Positions 1 through 9,361 of a stretch of DNA of 64,000 bases are shown in pieces (within the stretch, counting starts at the first letter, position 1; each line of letters opens with the position of its first letter). The stretch lies in contig NZ_JABUFE010000014.1 in NCBI RefSeq assembly GCF_013315265.1, forward strand, positions 1-64,000, in the 5' to 3' direction. The translations under genes were made by a program, and so were the position numbers. The DNA is from Parasulfitobacter algicola. Its GTDB lineage: Bacteria; Pseudomonadota; Alphaproteobacteria; Rhodobacterales; Rhodobacteraceae. Under the pieces are notes generated by a model, which worked only from the letters and a program-made list of their open reading frames with translations, did no database searches and was not told where the DNA came from.

Positions 1-310
1 GAACAAAGGTAACCTCAGACATCGACAAACAGGAATTTTGGAAAACAGACATTGACGGATTAGAGAACAGAATCTGCGGGAAGGGGAACTTCGCTGCGGC
101 TGCAAATCAAAATAGCCGGCGCAGCAAAAGAGGACGCTCAAGATACATTTTCGTTCAATTCAGCTCAAGCGCCTAGGTATTTGGCCATTCGCATCGCAGA
201 AACGTGCACGAGCTTCCGTGTTTTAATCCGCCAACGCAACAGAGCCGTAAAAAGCCACCTTGGCACATCGATGCCGCCGGGGCGCGCGCGGTTACATCAT
301 CAGTCCCCTC
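1..310. other. Intergenic stretch, possible insertion-sequence scar
   Basis: No convincing gene is visible in these 310 bases downstream of the sulfotransferase fusion gene. Around 237-248 the minus strand reads GGCTCTGTTGCGTT, which resembles the terminal inverted repeat typical of IS6-family elements (GGCTCTGTTGCAAA type). No transposase sequence accompanies it here, so it is at most a scar or the end of an element lying mostly outside the window. The rest shows no hairpin-plus-T-run terminator that I could recognise. Confidence 0.3.
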
Positions 311-1960
311 TTATGGCGCTTTGGAAGAGCGTAGATCTATACGCGTTGGGGCGTAATTTAGTGCGTCCGTGGCATTCATCTCTTCAACAGCCGAGACGGC
401 TGCCTTTATATCCATGAAATCAATGTGTTTCATTTGCCAAGGTGCATAGTTCCACCATTCACATGCAAGAAGGCGCTCTATGATCGCCTCATCAAATCGT
501 TTTCTGATCAGCTTTGCGGGCACGCCGCCGACGATTGAATATGGCGGTACGTCCTTGGTGACCACAGCACCCGCACCAATAACAGCCCCATGTCCGATTT
601 CCACCCCTGCAATCACCTTCGCCCCATCCCCAATCCAGACGTCATGACCTATACGCGTACGTTTTTTGACGGCGCGCTTGGCAGCCTCTGAGATCGCAGG
701 GTCTGGAGCATAGCTATCGTATTCGGGCTTCTGCCGATATTTTTCTCCGGTTACGATCTTGAAGTTGGCTTGAAATAGGGCAGGGCTTGTCGAGAGGCCA
801 TGAAGCGGATGATCCGTCTGACCGATGTTTACGCCTCTTGCGATCGAACAGTACCTTCCAATGTCAGTCGTGTAGACAAAACCATCCACTCCATACGAAA
901 ATGCACCAAATGAACACGGTCCGCGGAAAGAAAGTCGAGAGGTTCGCGCCGGCGGTTCGACCGACAATTCGTGACCCAATGACGGCACAATAGATGGATG
1001 ACACTCCCAGCCGTGCTGTATCAAGACATCGCGGTTAACGTTATTCAGGGATAGCTGCAGCGGTTGAGGCGACGAAACTCGACTTGGCACATGAGTGATA
1101 GGCTTGACTAAGACTTGGTGACTCTTCCGTGTCGCAAAGCTACGCAAAATCTCTGTGTCAGCCTTCCAGGTATCGAGGCGATCACCAAAGCGCCTCTCAA
1201 GGCTATTTAATGTGGTTTCATACTGTTCAAGCAAAAAAGCGATGTCACTTGGCCTGATGGGTTGAATGCCCTCGACACCCGTGCTGATCTCATCTTCCTC
1301 AATTTGTACAACTGGCCCCTTGTTTGAGGCACCAAATGAGTCTCGATCAAAACCGTCCATGCCTATTGCGAGAAAATCGCATAATCGCCGCGCACCTTCT
1401 TCCGGATGTCGAACGATATCGTCCTCAAAGATCAGTATTTCGATCTGCTGGGAGTCAAAAACAGCCTCCCAAGTGGCCAGATGCGCTTCATAAAATCCGA
1501 TGTCGAGAATGCCGAGGCGCAGCGACGCCTCCCTCAAAGTCTCCGATGGTTTTATCCGATTGCGGACAGCGTGATGCCCAAATGCAGAGATCGCTCGACG
1601 AACCGGATGCCTCAAAGAAGCGATAAGGTGTAACTCCTTACCAAGAATGCGCGCGACGCTCTCGGGTATATGGGGATTGTGAGTAGTCGGCGGCTGATCT
1701 GGCACACGCGACGCGTTGGCTGACCAAAAGTAACCTGGCGTCTTTTCACCAACCCATCGGTGCTGTGGGCCAGCATCCGCAAAATTCTCAAGATACGGTT
1801 GCAGGAGAGCGGGATCTTCGCAGTTGGGCTTGTTGAAGAACAGAAGCTCGACTCGTTTGGGCAAGAACACTTCGGGATGAGTGCGAAGTACGTTATACAA
1901 CCAAGTCGAACCAGCCTTCTGTGCGCCGATGATCAGAAAGTTGGGTCTTACTTCAGGCAT
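311..1960 (-). CDS. Sulfotransferase fused to hexapeptide-repeat acyltransferase
   Basis: A 549-residue protein with two catalytic modules. Residues 12-21 ([10 protein letters not shown]) form the 5'-phosphosulfate-binding loop of PAPS-dependent sulfotransferases, and [11 protein letters not shown] at 117-127 is the matching 3'-phosphate motif. From about residue 340 the protein is a left-handed beta-helix O-acetyltransferase of the xenobiotic acetyltransferase (CatB-like) type, with [17 protein letters not shown] and [12 protein letters not shown] near its end. By family knowledge the first half would sulfate and the second acetylate a carbohydrate. The substrate is probably the glycan made by the upstream glycosyltransferase, whose last 8 bases overlap this start. 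Two modifying activities in one chain is uncommon but the reading frame is uninterrupted. Substrate is inference. Confidence 0.88.
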   Translation of the reverse strand: MPEVRPNFLIIGAQKAGSTWLYNVLRTHPEVFLPKRVELLFFNKPNCEDPALLQPYLENFADAGPQHRWVGEKTPGYFWSANASRVPDQPPTTHNPHIPESVARILGKELHLIASLRHPVRRAISAFGHHAVRNRIKPSETLREASLRLGILDIGFYEAHLATWEAVFDSQQIEILIFEDDIVRHPEEGARRLCDFLAIGMDGFDRDSFGASNKGPVVQIEEDEISTGVEGIQPIRPSDIAFLLEQYETTLNSLERRFGDRLDTWKADTEILRSFATRKSHQVLVKPITHVPSRVSSPQPLQLSLNNVNRDVLIQHGWECHPSIVPSLGHELSVEPPARTSRLSFRGPCSFGAFSYGVDGFVYTTDIGRYCSIARGVNIGQTDHPLHGLSTSPALFQANFKIVTGEKYRQKPEYDSYAPDPAISEAAKRAVKKRTRIGHDVWIGDGAKVIAGVEIGHGAVIGAGAVVTKDVPPYSIVGGVPAKLIRKRFDEAIIERLLACEWWNYAPWQMKHIDFMDIKAAVSAVEEMNATDALNYAPTRIDLRSSKAP

Positions 1961-4900
1961 TCGAGGGCTGCAGTAGTGATTTCATGACAAGCGAGTCATA
2001 TGCTTTGAGCGTTGGTTCGAGCGAGTGGTTTTCAAAGACCCAATCGCGCAGAGCAGTTCCCTCTTTCTGCAGAACCGAACGATTGGTGAGGAGGCGAACA
2101 AGAGTGTCTTCCCAAGCCTTGGGTTCATTGCGTACTAGGTGCAGGCCGGTGACGGATTCTTTGCCAACGACTGCTTCGTAACAATGCACCTTAGAGGCGA
2201 CGACTGGCAACCCGGCTGCTCCGCAGTCCAAGATTTTGAGCCAGGACTTAAACCGGTTGAACTCTGTATCGACAAGCGGTGCAATTGCGAAATCGACAGG
2301 TTTCGATTGCTCTCGCAGAAACGACACAAATCGTCCATAGGATTTCTGCTCATTCGGAACTTCAATAACATCAACCCAATCGGGAAGCGCTCTATCGTTT
2401 GTGATGCCTATCAGAGAAAGGCGTAGACTTGGGTGGCGACGGCGTACCGCTTCCAGGATCGGGAGAACAAAGTCCAAGTCTTCCGAATGCGTCTTGGTCC
2501 CCATGTATAGGATACGCCGGGTTCGTTCCCTCGACTTCGATACGACACCGCCCCAAAGACGCTTCGAAATCAAGTTTGGCACAACCGTTACGTTGGAATT
2601 GTAGGGGCGCAAGACCTGAGCAAGTGTCTCTGTCGAGACAGTAAGCCCCACAGCGTTTTCCATAAGCTTCTTAAGATGCGGCGCATAGGCAGCATAAAGG
2701 CCATTTGGGTCCTTCCCGGCTGGCACTTCGAGAAGATTGTCGTCGATCTCATAAATGTAGGGGATGTTCTTTTCAGCCGCAGTCGCGATGAACGTACTGA
2801 TCAGCCGCATCTGAAGAGCAGTTCGCTGAATAATCGCACCTGCGATAGTGCCCATGCGCATATTGGCTAGCAGGCCTTCGGGATCCATCCGTACATAAGT
2901 CACCTCACGATCAAGGCTGTTTTTTGTGCGTTCCCACAGTCGGATTTCTGTGGACGCATTCGCAAACTCCAGCGACTTGTCTGCGGGACCGACGACCGCT
3001 ACCTTCGGAGCTGCTTGGCCGATTCCACCGAGTCGATAGACATCAAGATATTGCGATGCCATCAGACGTCGGGTCTGCCCTGCGCCGCATTCCACTTGCC
3101 AATTAAGCGCGGCATTGCTTCGTTTGATCAATTCGGAGCGGTCAGAGACTATATCAAGCAGACAATCAAGAATGTCTTTTGGCTCTTTCTGATCGAGAAC
3201 CCAGCCGGCGCCGCTGTTTTCGACGCGCATACGCAAGGTCGGGAAATCTAGAACGGCGACCGGCAAGCCTACAGACCACATCTCGGTCAGGGTGTGGCAG
3301 AATGTTTCGTCCCAAATCGAAAGAACGGCCCCCAGATGCGGTGCGATGGCGCGCACTTTCTCGCCAAACTGGTCGCGTTGATAGGTGCCATGGATATGTA
3401 AGCGCGGGTACTGGCTCGGATCAATCGATCCTTCCTGCAATTTGCCAAGAATATGAAACTCGAGACTTTCACTAACGTCCAGACGGAGGATTTCTGTGAT
3501 AATGTGAATTCCCTTTGCCCCATTAATGTTACCGGGGATCAGGACCCTTATCGTTTCCCAACTGGAAACTGGTAGAGTTTGAAGCTGCTCCATTCGTGTG
3601 AAGTCCCTACCATGAGGAATAACGTGAAACCGTTCCACTGGAACAGTAGGCATGTTTTGCATAACCCTATCATGTGCACTAGTTGAGGTGGTTACAAAGG
3701 CATCACAGTGACTTACGGCATCTGCCATTGTGTTGCGCCATCGGTGGACCCATGCGTTCTTGAGCGTGGGAAGTTCACCGGCTTGCCAGAGTTCAGGCAC
3801 ACACGCTCCCTCTGTTTTTGTACATACTCCTTCGCAAAAGACCCCATCATGGTCGATCAACTTGAGGCTAGGGCACAGAGTGTAAAAATCGTGCAGCGAG
3901 TAGATAACCCGAGCACCAGCATTCTTCGCTATCTTGGGTAATGACAGGCTGTGCCAACCAAGATGCCGTATGTGGATGACTTCGGCATCAAGTATTGTGA
4001 GCCAACTTGCCACAACAGCATCGTATTCGTTTGATTGATGGGTAACCGGTTCGATAGGTTCCAATAATTCGTGTCGCCGTTTGACATTGCCAACGCCATC
4101 TTTGTAGTGCGATAGCTCAATAATCCGGGAGTTACACCGCAGCACCCATGTTTCGAAGGTATCAGACAAAGCATCCATGAGATCGGCGTTGGTCTGCGGT
4201 GTTCCGCCGGTTTGCGTTGCAATTACAAACAGCGCCCGGGACGTCGCCGCGCTTCCAATATTACAATCCTGTAGAGCCAACCGGCCGCAGAACCGGGCCA
4301 GTCGGATCGGTGTCGATGTGTGGAACTTTCGGATAAGTACTTTGTACTCAGGATAGCGTGCATCGACGACTTTGCGCCCTGCGGCCAGGTGTTCGGTCTT
4401 TGCTGAACCAAAGCTCTTAGAACGATCGTGAAAAACATATGTTGCATCATCAATGATGTTGATCCAACCATTCCGCATCGCCCGCATGCAAAAGTCGTTC
4501 TCTTCGCCGTAACCCCGTGGGAAAGCCTCTGCGTCGAGCGGACCAAGCGTATCGATTGCCTCCCGACGAATGTACATGCAGAAACCGTTTCCCGTCGGAA
4601 CCTCTGGATATAGCCTTAGGCTCCGTCGACGGAATGCAATGGCGTACGTGATCTCGTCAACGCCAGCGGGTAGACCGTTGTCGTTGCCGATGTTAGGCGC
4701 CGAAAACGCCCCCGCGCGATCGGACATGGCAGTGACGGTCGCAATGTTCGATCGGGAATAGGCTGCGGCCATCATGCCCTCGATCCAGCGCGGCGTTACT
4801 CGAGCGTCAGAGTTTAGTGCGACGACATCGGCATCGCCGGCTTCTTCAAAGCCACGATTCACAGTTCGGGTAAAACCAATGTTTTCGTCGTTGGAAAGGA

Positions 4901-5831
4901 CCCTGAAACGCGGGTCGTTCTGGAGACTTGTTAGTATTGCATCAATGCGGTGATCTGTGGAGCAATCATCGATCAAAATGATCTTTATGTTGTCTGGTGT
5001 GTAGGCTTTCAGGCGAGCGATACAAACTTCCAAGTCATCAGCCGCATTGTATATTGGCACGATTACTTTGGGAAGACGTGCATCTTCGAGCGCTGGTCTT
5101 TCGGGTGGCAAGAAGCGTCCGTCGCTTCGTAAATGCGGCACGACCGCTTTCCGTTCCATGCGACTATCATCGGGCAGAACGATTGTGACGGTATGTTCAC
5201 CAGGTTCGAGAAATTGTAGGGGGAGGTCCATCTCGAACCCGCCGACACCATCGCTGAGCCCTTTTCTCCGCAGATCCTCTCGGGAAACATCTGTTCGAGC
5301 TTTTTCGTAGAATATGCCGTCTAAAAAAACAGAAACCTCGAAAACATATCCCCGGTTGTTTTGATCAACAGCCCAGCCTCCAAGTCTTTCGGCCGTGGCA
5401 ACATCAATATGGCATCTATAGTCTCGATGGCGTTCAAGACTGCGGCATTCTTCCCGCCCAAACTGAACGTAGTGCTCGAGTGGATTCAGTCCAGAATCAG
5501 CAACATCTGGATTGGCTTCAAGATACCTGGTCGTGGAGAAATCCTCCGACGGATCGAGGCCAGCTCGCCATCCAGTGGTAAGATAGTGCTGAAGCGCCTT
5601 TCGATCTGTCACGTCAGGCAATTCCGAGGCGGCTCTATAAAAACTTGGATCGAAAAGATCCCAATAGGCATTCGGTTTCTGGCCAACAACATAAACACCG
5701 TCTACCGGCGCCTCGAACTCGCGTTCGACATTAAAAATGCGCTTGAACAACCTTCTCGCCATTAGCACGTTTCCATTTTTTTGGTTGTAGCGGTCGTACA
5801 GGTGTCCGTATTCGGAGGCAAGAGGTCTCAT
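1953..5831 (-). CDS. Three-domain glycosyltransferase (GT2 plus two GT4-like domains)
   Basis: A 1292-residue cytoplasmic protein. The N-terminal ~130 residues hold two modules of the YL..NPDV...G.nP..HY...GR kind that are often found ahead of capsule and exopolysaccharide glycosyltransferases. A GT2 domain (about 245-510) follows, with [25 protein letters not shown] and the acceptor motif [12 protein letters not shown]. Two GT4-like regions come next, one at about 530-920 and one at about 930-1285; the latter contains [11 protein letters not shown] and [13 protein letters not shown]. Such multi-headed enzymes assemble several linkages of a surface polysaccharide. It overlaps the sulfotransferase fusion by 8 bases, so the two are probably one transcript. 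Donor and acceptor sugars cannot be told from sequence. Confidence 0.88.
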   Translation of the reverse strand: MRPLASEYGHLYDRYNQKNGNVLMARRLFKRIFNVEREFEAPVDGVYVVGQKPNAYWDLFDPSFYRAASELPDVTDRKALQHYLTTGWRAGLDPSEDFSTTRYLEANPDVADSGLNPLEHYVQFGREECRSLERHRDYRCHIDVATAERLGGWAVDQNNRGYVFEVSVFLDGIFYEKARTDVSREDLRRKGLSDGVGGFEMDLPLQFLEPGEHTVTIVLPDDSRMERKAVVPHLRSDGRFLPPERPALEDARLPKVIVPIYNAADDLEVCIARLKAYTPDNIKIILIDDCSTDHRIDAILTSLQNDPRFRVLSNDENIGFTRTVNRGFEEAGDADVVALNSDARVTPRWIEGMMAAAYSRSNIATVTAMSDRAGAFSAPNIGNDNGLPAGVDEITYAIAFRRRSLRLYPEVPTGNGFCMYIRREAIDTLGPLDAEAFPRGYGEENDFCMRAMRNGWINIIDDATYVFHDRSKSFGSAKTEHLAAGRKVVDARYPEYKVLIRKFHTSTPIRLARFCGRLALQDCNIGSAATSRALFVIATQTGGTPQTNADLMDALSDTFETWVLRCNSRIIELSHYKDGVGNVKRRHELLEPIEPVTHQSNEYDAVVASWLTILDAEVIHIRHLGWHSLSLPKIAKNAGARVIYSLHDFYTLCPSLKLIDHDGVFCEGVCTKTEGACVPELWQAGELPTLKNAWVHRWRNTMADAVSHCDAFVTTSTSAHDRVMQNMPTVPVERFHVIPHGRDFTRMEQLQTLPVSSWETIRVLIPGNINGAKGIHIITEILRLDVSESLEFHILGKLQEGSIDPSQYPRLHIHGTYQRDQFGEKVRAIAPHLGAVLSIWDETFCHTLTEMWSVGLPVAVLDFPTLRMRVENSGAGWVLDQKEPKDILDCLLDIVSDRSELIKRSNAALNWQVECGAGQTRRLMASQYLDVYRLGGIGQAAPKVAVVGPADKSLEFANASTEIRLWERTKNSLDREVTYVRMDPEGLLANMRMGTIAGAIIQRTALQMRLISTFIATAAEKNIPYIYEIDDNLLEVPAGKDPNGLYAAYAPHLKKLMENAVGLTVSTETLAQVLRPYNSNVTVVPNLISKRLWGGVVSKSRERTRRILYMGTKTHSEDLDFVLPILEAVRRRHPSLRLSLIGITNDRALPDWVDVIEVPNEQKSYGRFVSFLREQSKPVDFAIAPLVDTEFNRFKSWLKILDCGAAGLPVVASKVHCYEAVVGKESVTGLHLVRNEPKAWEDTLVRLLTNRSVLQKEGTALRDWVFENHSLEPTLKAYDSLVMKSLLQPSNA

Positions 5832-5956
5832 TGTCTGACGTCAGCGCTTACGCTGAGTCAGGAAATTGTCGCAGCCAAAGCCATTGTCATGGTCACGTAA
5901 TTCGTGAGACTCGCGAATGATTTTCTCGTTTGTTTCCAGCGGCGACTTGGTAAGGT

Positions 5957-6031
5957 TAACTTTAGTACGGTAAAGTTATTTTTGAGATGGTAACTCTAAC
6001 CGTGAGACAATTTTCAGTGTGGATAACTTTA
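5957..6031. repeat. Three copies of TAACTTTA, two forming an inverted repeat
   Basis: TAACTTTA at 5957-5964 and its exact reverse complement at 5971-5978 are separated by 6 bases, giving an 8-bp dyad. A third, direct copy lies at 6024-6031, just before the IS6-like end. The region 5832-6034 has no gene. The dyad lies ahead of the glycosyltransferase gene (start 5831) and could be an operator, or a leftover of the mobile island. Function is unknown. Confidence 0.4.
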
Positions 6032-6034
6032 GAT

Positions 6035-6255
6035 GGGACTGTTGCATTAACCTGGCGTGTCAGCGAGATCTTTGCTTTTGAGGTTCGCCATGCCACGCAA
6101 ATCCCCGTTCAAACATCATCGCTTTCCGAAAGAGGTCATTCTGTGTGCGGTGCGGTGGTATCTGCGGTATCCACTGTCTTATCAGGATGTTGTCGATCTG
6201 CTGGCCGAGCGCGATGTCGCGGTTGATCGCTCCACGGTGTATCGTTGGGTGTCCG
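6035..6255 (+). mobile_element. IS6-family element, left-end remnant
   Basis: The sequence GGGACTGTTGC at 6035-6045 resembles the IS6/IS26 terminal inverted repeat. An ATG at 6090 then opens a reading frame starting MPRKSPFKHHRFP and running through YPLSYQDVVDLLAERDVAVDRSTVYRWV, the N-terminal helix-turn-helix region of IS6-family transposases. The match stops after about 54 residues, near 6253, where the sequence switches to an IS21-type istA in another frame. The catalytic DDE domain and the right terminal repeat are absent, so the element is dead. Confidence 0.75.
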
Positions 6256-6556
6256 CCACCTGCAAGACCACATGCTTCGTAAGGAAGGCGGTGACAGAGA
6301 AATGGTCGATATCCTGTCTCTGGTTTTACACCACGACGAAAGCGCCGTTTTGCGAGCCGTCAAGCTGGCTTTGGAGGCCGGGGTGCCAACCAAGACGCAT
6401 ATCTTGAACTTGCTGCACAGGCTGATTGACCGCAAACCGACAAACCTTCCAGAGATCGACCCACCAGATGCTCTCGCTTTGGAAACAGCACCGAAGGCAA
6501 ACGTAGATCGGTATGACGATCTCAGGCAGACAGGAGGCAAGCGCAATGCGTCATGA
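6256..6556 (+). pseudogene. istA: istA 3' fragment (IS21-family transposase)
   Basis: About 100 codons of the C-terminus of an IS21-family IstA, readable from HLQDHMLRKEGGDREMVDIL through PTKTHILNLLHRLIDRK to the TGA at 6554-6556. The N-terminal DNA-binding and DDE catalytic parts are missing, because the 5' side is replaced by the IS6-like fragment at about 6253-6257. Its stop overlaps the istB start by 11 bases, as is usual in IS21 elements. Without an intact partner elsewhere this copy cannot transpose. Confidence 0.78.
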
Positions 6557-7337
6557 TCCTGCAGGAGCTTCCATCATCATCATGCTGCGCAGTCTAAAGC
6601 TGCACCGCATGGCGCACGCGGTCGATGATCTGGTTGCACAAGGTGCGCCAGCGTTTGATGCCGCCACACCCATGTTGTCCCAACTGCTCAAAGCGGAGAT
6701 GGCAGAACGGGAGGTGCGTTCGATTGCCTATCACACCAAGGTGGCGCGCTTCCCATCGTACAAAGACCTCGCTGGCTTTGACTTTACGTCGAGCGACATC
6801 AACGAGGCCACCGTCCGACAACTTCATCGTGGTGAGTTCATAGAGAATGCGGAAAACGTCGTCCTAATTGGTGGACCTGGCACCGGCAAAAGCCATATCG
6901 CTACGGCTATCGGCGTTCAGGCGATCGAGCATCACAGGCGCAAGGTGCGCTTCTACTCAACCGTTGAATTGGTCAACGCGTTGGAGCAAGAAAAGGCCCT
7001 TGGAAAGGCCGGGAAATTGGCTGAGATGCTCACCAAGATCGACTTGGTCATCCTAGATGAACTTGGCTACCTGCCGTTCAGCCCGTCCGGCGGCGCACTG
7101 CTATTCCACCTTCTGAGCAAACTCTACGAGCGCACCAGCGTCGTCATCACGACCAACTTCAGCTTCAGTGAATGGGCGCAGGTCTTTGGCGATGCTAAGA
7201 TGACAACAGCACTGCTCGACCGGCTCACGCACCGTTGCCACATCCTCGAAACCGGCAACGACAGCTACCGCTTCAAAGCCAGCTCAGAGGCCGCAAAGAA
7301 AACAACAAAGGAGACGCCAACATTGACCAAACCCTAA
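6546..7337 (+). CDS. istB: IS21-family helper ATPase IstB
   Basis: A 263-residue AAA+ ATPase that assists IstA in target choice during IS21 transposition. GGPGTGKS (Walker A) and [13 protein letters not shown] (Walker B) are intact, and length is normal for IstB. The ATG at 6546 is preferred over an upstream alternative at 6513, because AGGAGG lies just upstream and the short overlap with istA is the IS21 norm. The gene itself looks whole, but its partner istA is truncated. Confidence 0.9.
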   Translation: MRHDPAGASIIIMLRSLKLHRMAHAVDDLVAQGAPAFDAATPMLSQLLKAEMAEREVRSIAYHTKVARFPSYKDLAGFDFTSSDINEATVRQLHRGEFIENAENVVLIGGPGTGKSHIATAIGVQAIEHHRRKVRFYSTVELVNALEQEKALGKAGKLAEMLTKIDLVILDELGYLPFSPSGGALLFHLLSKLYERTSVVITTNFSFSEWAQVFGDAKMTTALLDRLTHRCHILETGNDSYRFKASSEAAKKTTKETPTLTKP

Positions 7338-7358
7338 CTGCTGATAAACAATAAAGGC

Positions 7359-7404
7359 GGGTCAAATCTCGGTGACAATACCGGGTCAGTTCTCAATGAC
7401 ATTC
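7359..7404. repeat. IS21 right-end terminal repeats
   Basis: Two imperfect copies of a 19-base unit, GGGTCAAATCTCGGTGACA at 7359-7377 and GGGTCAGTTCTCAATGACA at 7383-7401, lie in direct orientation 24 bases apart, just after istB. Multiple terminal repeats of this kind are the usual IstA binding sites at IS21 ends. The element probably ends at about 7403-7405, since serine-recombinase coding sequence begins there. Confidence 0.7.
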
Positions 7405-7682
7405 AACAAGCGTTTCTCGCTGCGACAGCCCAAGCGCAAGCAGAGGCCAACAAGATAGCACAGCGGGCTGGTATCGACCTTGCAAAGGAAAAGGGTGATC
7501 GGTTCCGTGGGCGTAAACCATCTTATGATCGCGCTACGTTCGAGGTGGCGCTGAGTCTGCTGGGTCTTGGCAACGGTCCCAGTGCTGTGTCCAAGCAAAC
7601 AGGGTTGTCACGCCAGACTCTGATCCGCATTCGTGATGAACCTGCTGCTGCGGCTGCGGCGATGGAACGGTGGGGGCTGTAA
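7404..7682 (+). pseudogene. Serine recombinase (resolvase/invertase), 3' fragment
   Basis: An open frame without its own start runs from the IS21 end to TAA at 7680-7682. It encodes about 92 residues, including GIDLAKEKGDRFRGRKPSYD and a helix-turn-helix (GPSAVSKQTGLSRQTLIRI) followed by an alanine-rich tail. This is the C-terminal DNA-binding part of small serine recombinases of the Tn3-resolvase/Hin type. The catalytic N-terminal domain is missing, so the IS21 insertion, or a later deletion, broke the gene. Confidence 0.75.
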
Positions 7683-7762
7683 AATACGTGATGGACCGTC
7701 CTAATTGGTCACGCCAATTCCGAATGGATAATCCTGCCATCGTCGTTTTACATTGATCTACC

Positions 7763-8260
7763 TTAACTGTTCCCCGAACTCCGAAAGTAACTATCACGTC
7801 GGATAGTCGCAGAAATTGAAAAAGGTAGGACGAACGCAATTGCCATTGAAAGTGTCGTGAAAAATGAAAAGGCGGCACCGACACCGAAGTACCATCTGGA
7901 GTTGGGGGAAAAATCTGCCAACGCCATAAATACAATGCCAAGAACAACGGTGAGTAACAGAGTAGCTACTGACAATTTTTGCCTTAATATCGTTCGTTCA
8001 TTTTCCCAGTCTATATCTTCCTCGATCCCTCGACGTGTTTCAGCCCTTGGAACAACGTTATCGGAAACCTTTACTTGATTCGAAGCTAGGGTGATTAACG
8101 ACAGCGACAGTCCGAAAATAATACTTATTGAAGTTACAATCGTACTAGCCACGGCCAAAATTGTACTGGGTGTCGAATATGCAAACTTACCAACGGCAAT
8201 TGCGACGATCACGACCGCAACAAATGCGGTAAGGTTGCGGATGTCATTGCTGCTTTTCAT
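7763..8260 (-). CDS. Four-helix membrane protein, candidate RexB-like effector
   Basis: A 165-residue protein with four predicted membrane helices in two pairs (about 10-28, 33-59, 97-118 and 126-152), joined by a charged loop of about 36 residues (NVVPRAETRRGIEEDIDWENERTI). No family is recognised with certainty. Its start overlaps the end of the upstream soluble gene by 17 bases, and AAGGGAA gives a ribosome site, so the two are translationally linked. Order, size and topology (soluble protein first, then a small four-helix protein) mirror phage lambda rexA-rexB, whose RexB forms an ion channel in phage exclusion. Kiwa kwaA is another four-helix defence protein but comes first in its operon. 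Function is inference. Confidence 0.6.
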   Translation of the reverse strand: MKSSNDIRNLTAFVAVVIVAIAVGKFAYSTPSTILAVASTIVTSISIIFGLSLSLITLASNQVKVSDNVVPRAETRRGIEEDIDWENERTILRQKLSVATLLLTVVLGIVFMALADFSPNSRWYFGVGAAFSFFTTLSMAIAFVLPFSISATIRRDSYFRSSGNS

Positions 8261-9185
8261 TCAACAATTCCCTTTGAACGTCGTGGTAGTATTTCACCAT
8301 TTTAGCATGTGCGTCCTTCACATCGAACGTTGAACCCTCAACTTCAACATCCACTTCTCGCATTCTAAGTAGTGACCCACTTCTGATAGGTGTATTATCG
8401 TTTAGGATGATGGTGTAAGCATTAACGTCTTCGTCGTTTACCACTTCCACGGCTACTGAGTCCAGCCATTCGTTCTTGTCTTGTTCTACAACGCCAACTC
8501 CTCCTTTGTTGAAGAACCTACTATTCTTCACAGAAATAGAAGCGACGTTTTCGCGGCGACGTTTGATAGCGTTCCCACGATCCGCAGAACCAAACATCTT
8601 ACTAAGAACGTTGCTTTGAACTGTCTTAGGCAAAGAACCGATCAAGACAGTGGCATCCAAATCGACTTGTTTGACACCAACCTTATTGATGCTCTCAAGA
8701 ACATTTCCTCTTGGGATATCTGCGAAGTTAAAGGATGTCGTGTGTGGGATAACGCCTGCATTGACTGCGAGATCGTATATTACACCGCAAAGGTAATTCT
8801 TTCGCTTTCCAATTCCGCACGAAATTACCATGTCGCCTACAGCGAACAACACCGTATTACTGTCCAAATATTCCTCTCCGTCGGACGCTGACTGGGTCCC
8901 AAACCCAAGTTCTTCGTGAGAACTATCGAATGAAATCGTGCTTATTTCCGCGTCTTTGTGGAACGAACTGAACACGGCACCAGTGCCTGTATTGCTTGGG
9001 TGTTTAAGAAATTTGGAAATCGCCACAGAAGCGTCCGTCGAACTCGGTGCTTCAAAAATTCGGTCTGAGTGAAGTGGCAATCGCTCCTGCAATTGCTCCA
9101 AAATCTGTTCAAAGGTAATTTCGGTATGATCGGTAAACGCTACACGATAGGCAACCAGCTTCATTTTCCGTTTTTTATTAACCAT
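8244..9185 (-). CDS. Soluble protein of two-gene cassette, candidate RexA-like sensor
   Basis: A 313-residue protein without signal peptide or membrane helix, and no motif I can assign with confidence. Lambda RexA is about 280 residues, somewhat shorter. Loose similarity in layout is seen in the middle: a valine-rich strand followed by VLSKMFGSAD here, and a comparable strand before ILKVLGATD in RexA. The C-terminus is a charged helix (KDAHAKMVKYYHDVQREL). ATG at 9185 is used; ATG at 9164 is possible. It sits between a dead recombinase and a tyrosine integrase next to tRNA-Tyr, a typical defence-gene site. No catalytic residues are evident, so enzymatic function is not claimed. Confidence 0.6.
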   Translation of the reverse strand: MVNKKRKMKLVAYRVAFTDHTEITFEQILEQLQERLPLHSDRIFEAPSSTDASVAISKFLKHPSNTGTGAVFSSFHKDAEISTISFDSSHEELGFGTQSASDGEEYLDSNTVLFAVGDMVISCGIGKRKNYLCGVIYDLAVNAGVIPHTTSFNFADIPRGNVLESINKVGVKQVDLDATVLIGSLPKTVQSNVLSKMFGSADRGNAIKRRRENVASISVKNSRFFNKGGVGVVEQDKNEWLDSVAVEVVNDEDVNAYTIILNDNTPIRSGSLLRMREVDVEVEGSTFDVKDAHAKMVKYYHDVQRELLNEKQQ

Positions 9186-9361
9186 TCGCTAGTTCCCAAT
9201 AATATATAAAACTCTAGCAACCTTAGGGTGAGGCGGGGTCATACTTCAATATGTTGAAAGCACATCATTGCAATGGGACCACCAAGCTCTCCTTCCCGTA
9301 AAGCGGTAGGCGACTAACATGTCCTTGCAACTTTTCAGCTTACCGTCAGGGTTTCTTTGCA

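Noticed and set aside
1-310. CRISPR or tandem repeats anywhere in the window
   Set aside because: No regularly spaced repeat units were seen in this stretch or elsewhere.
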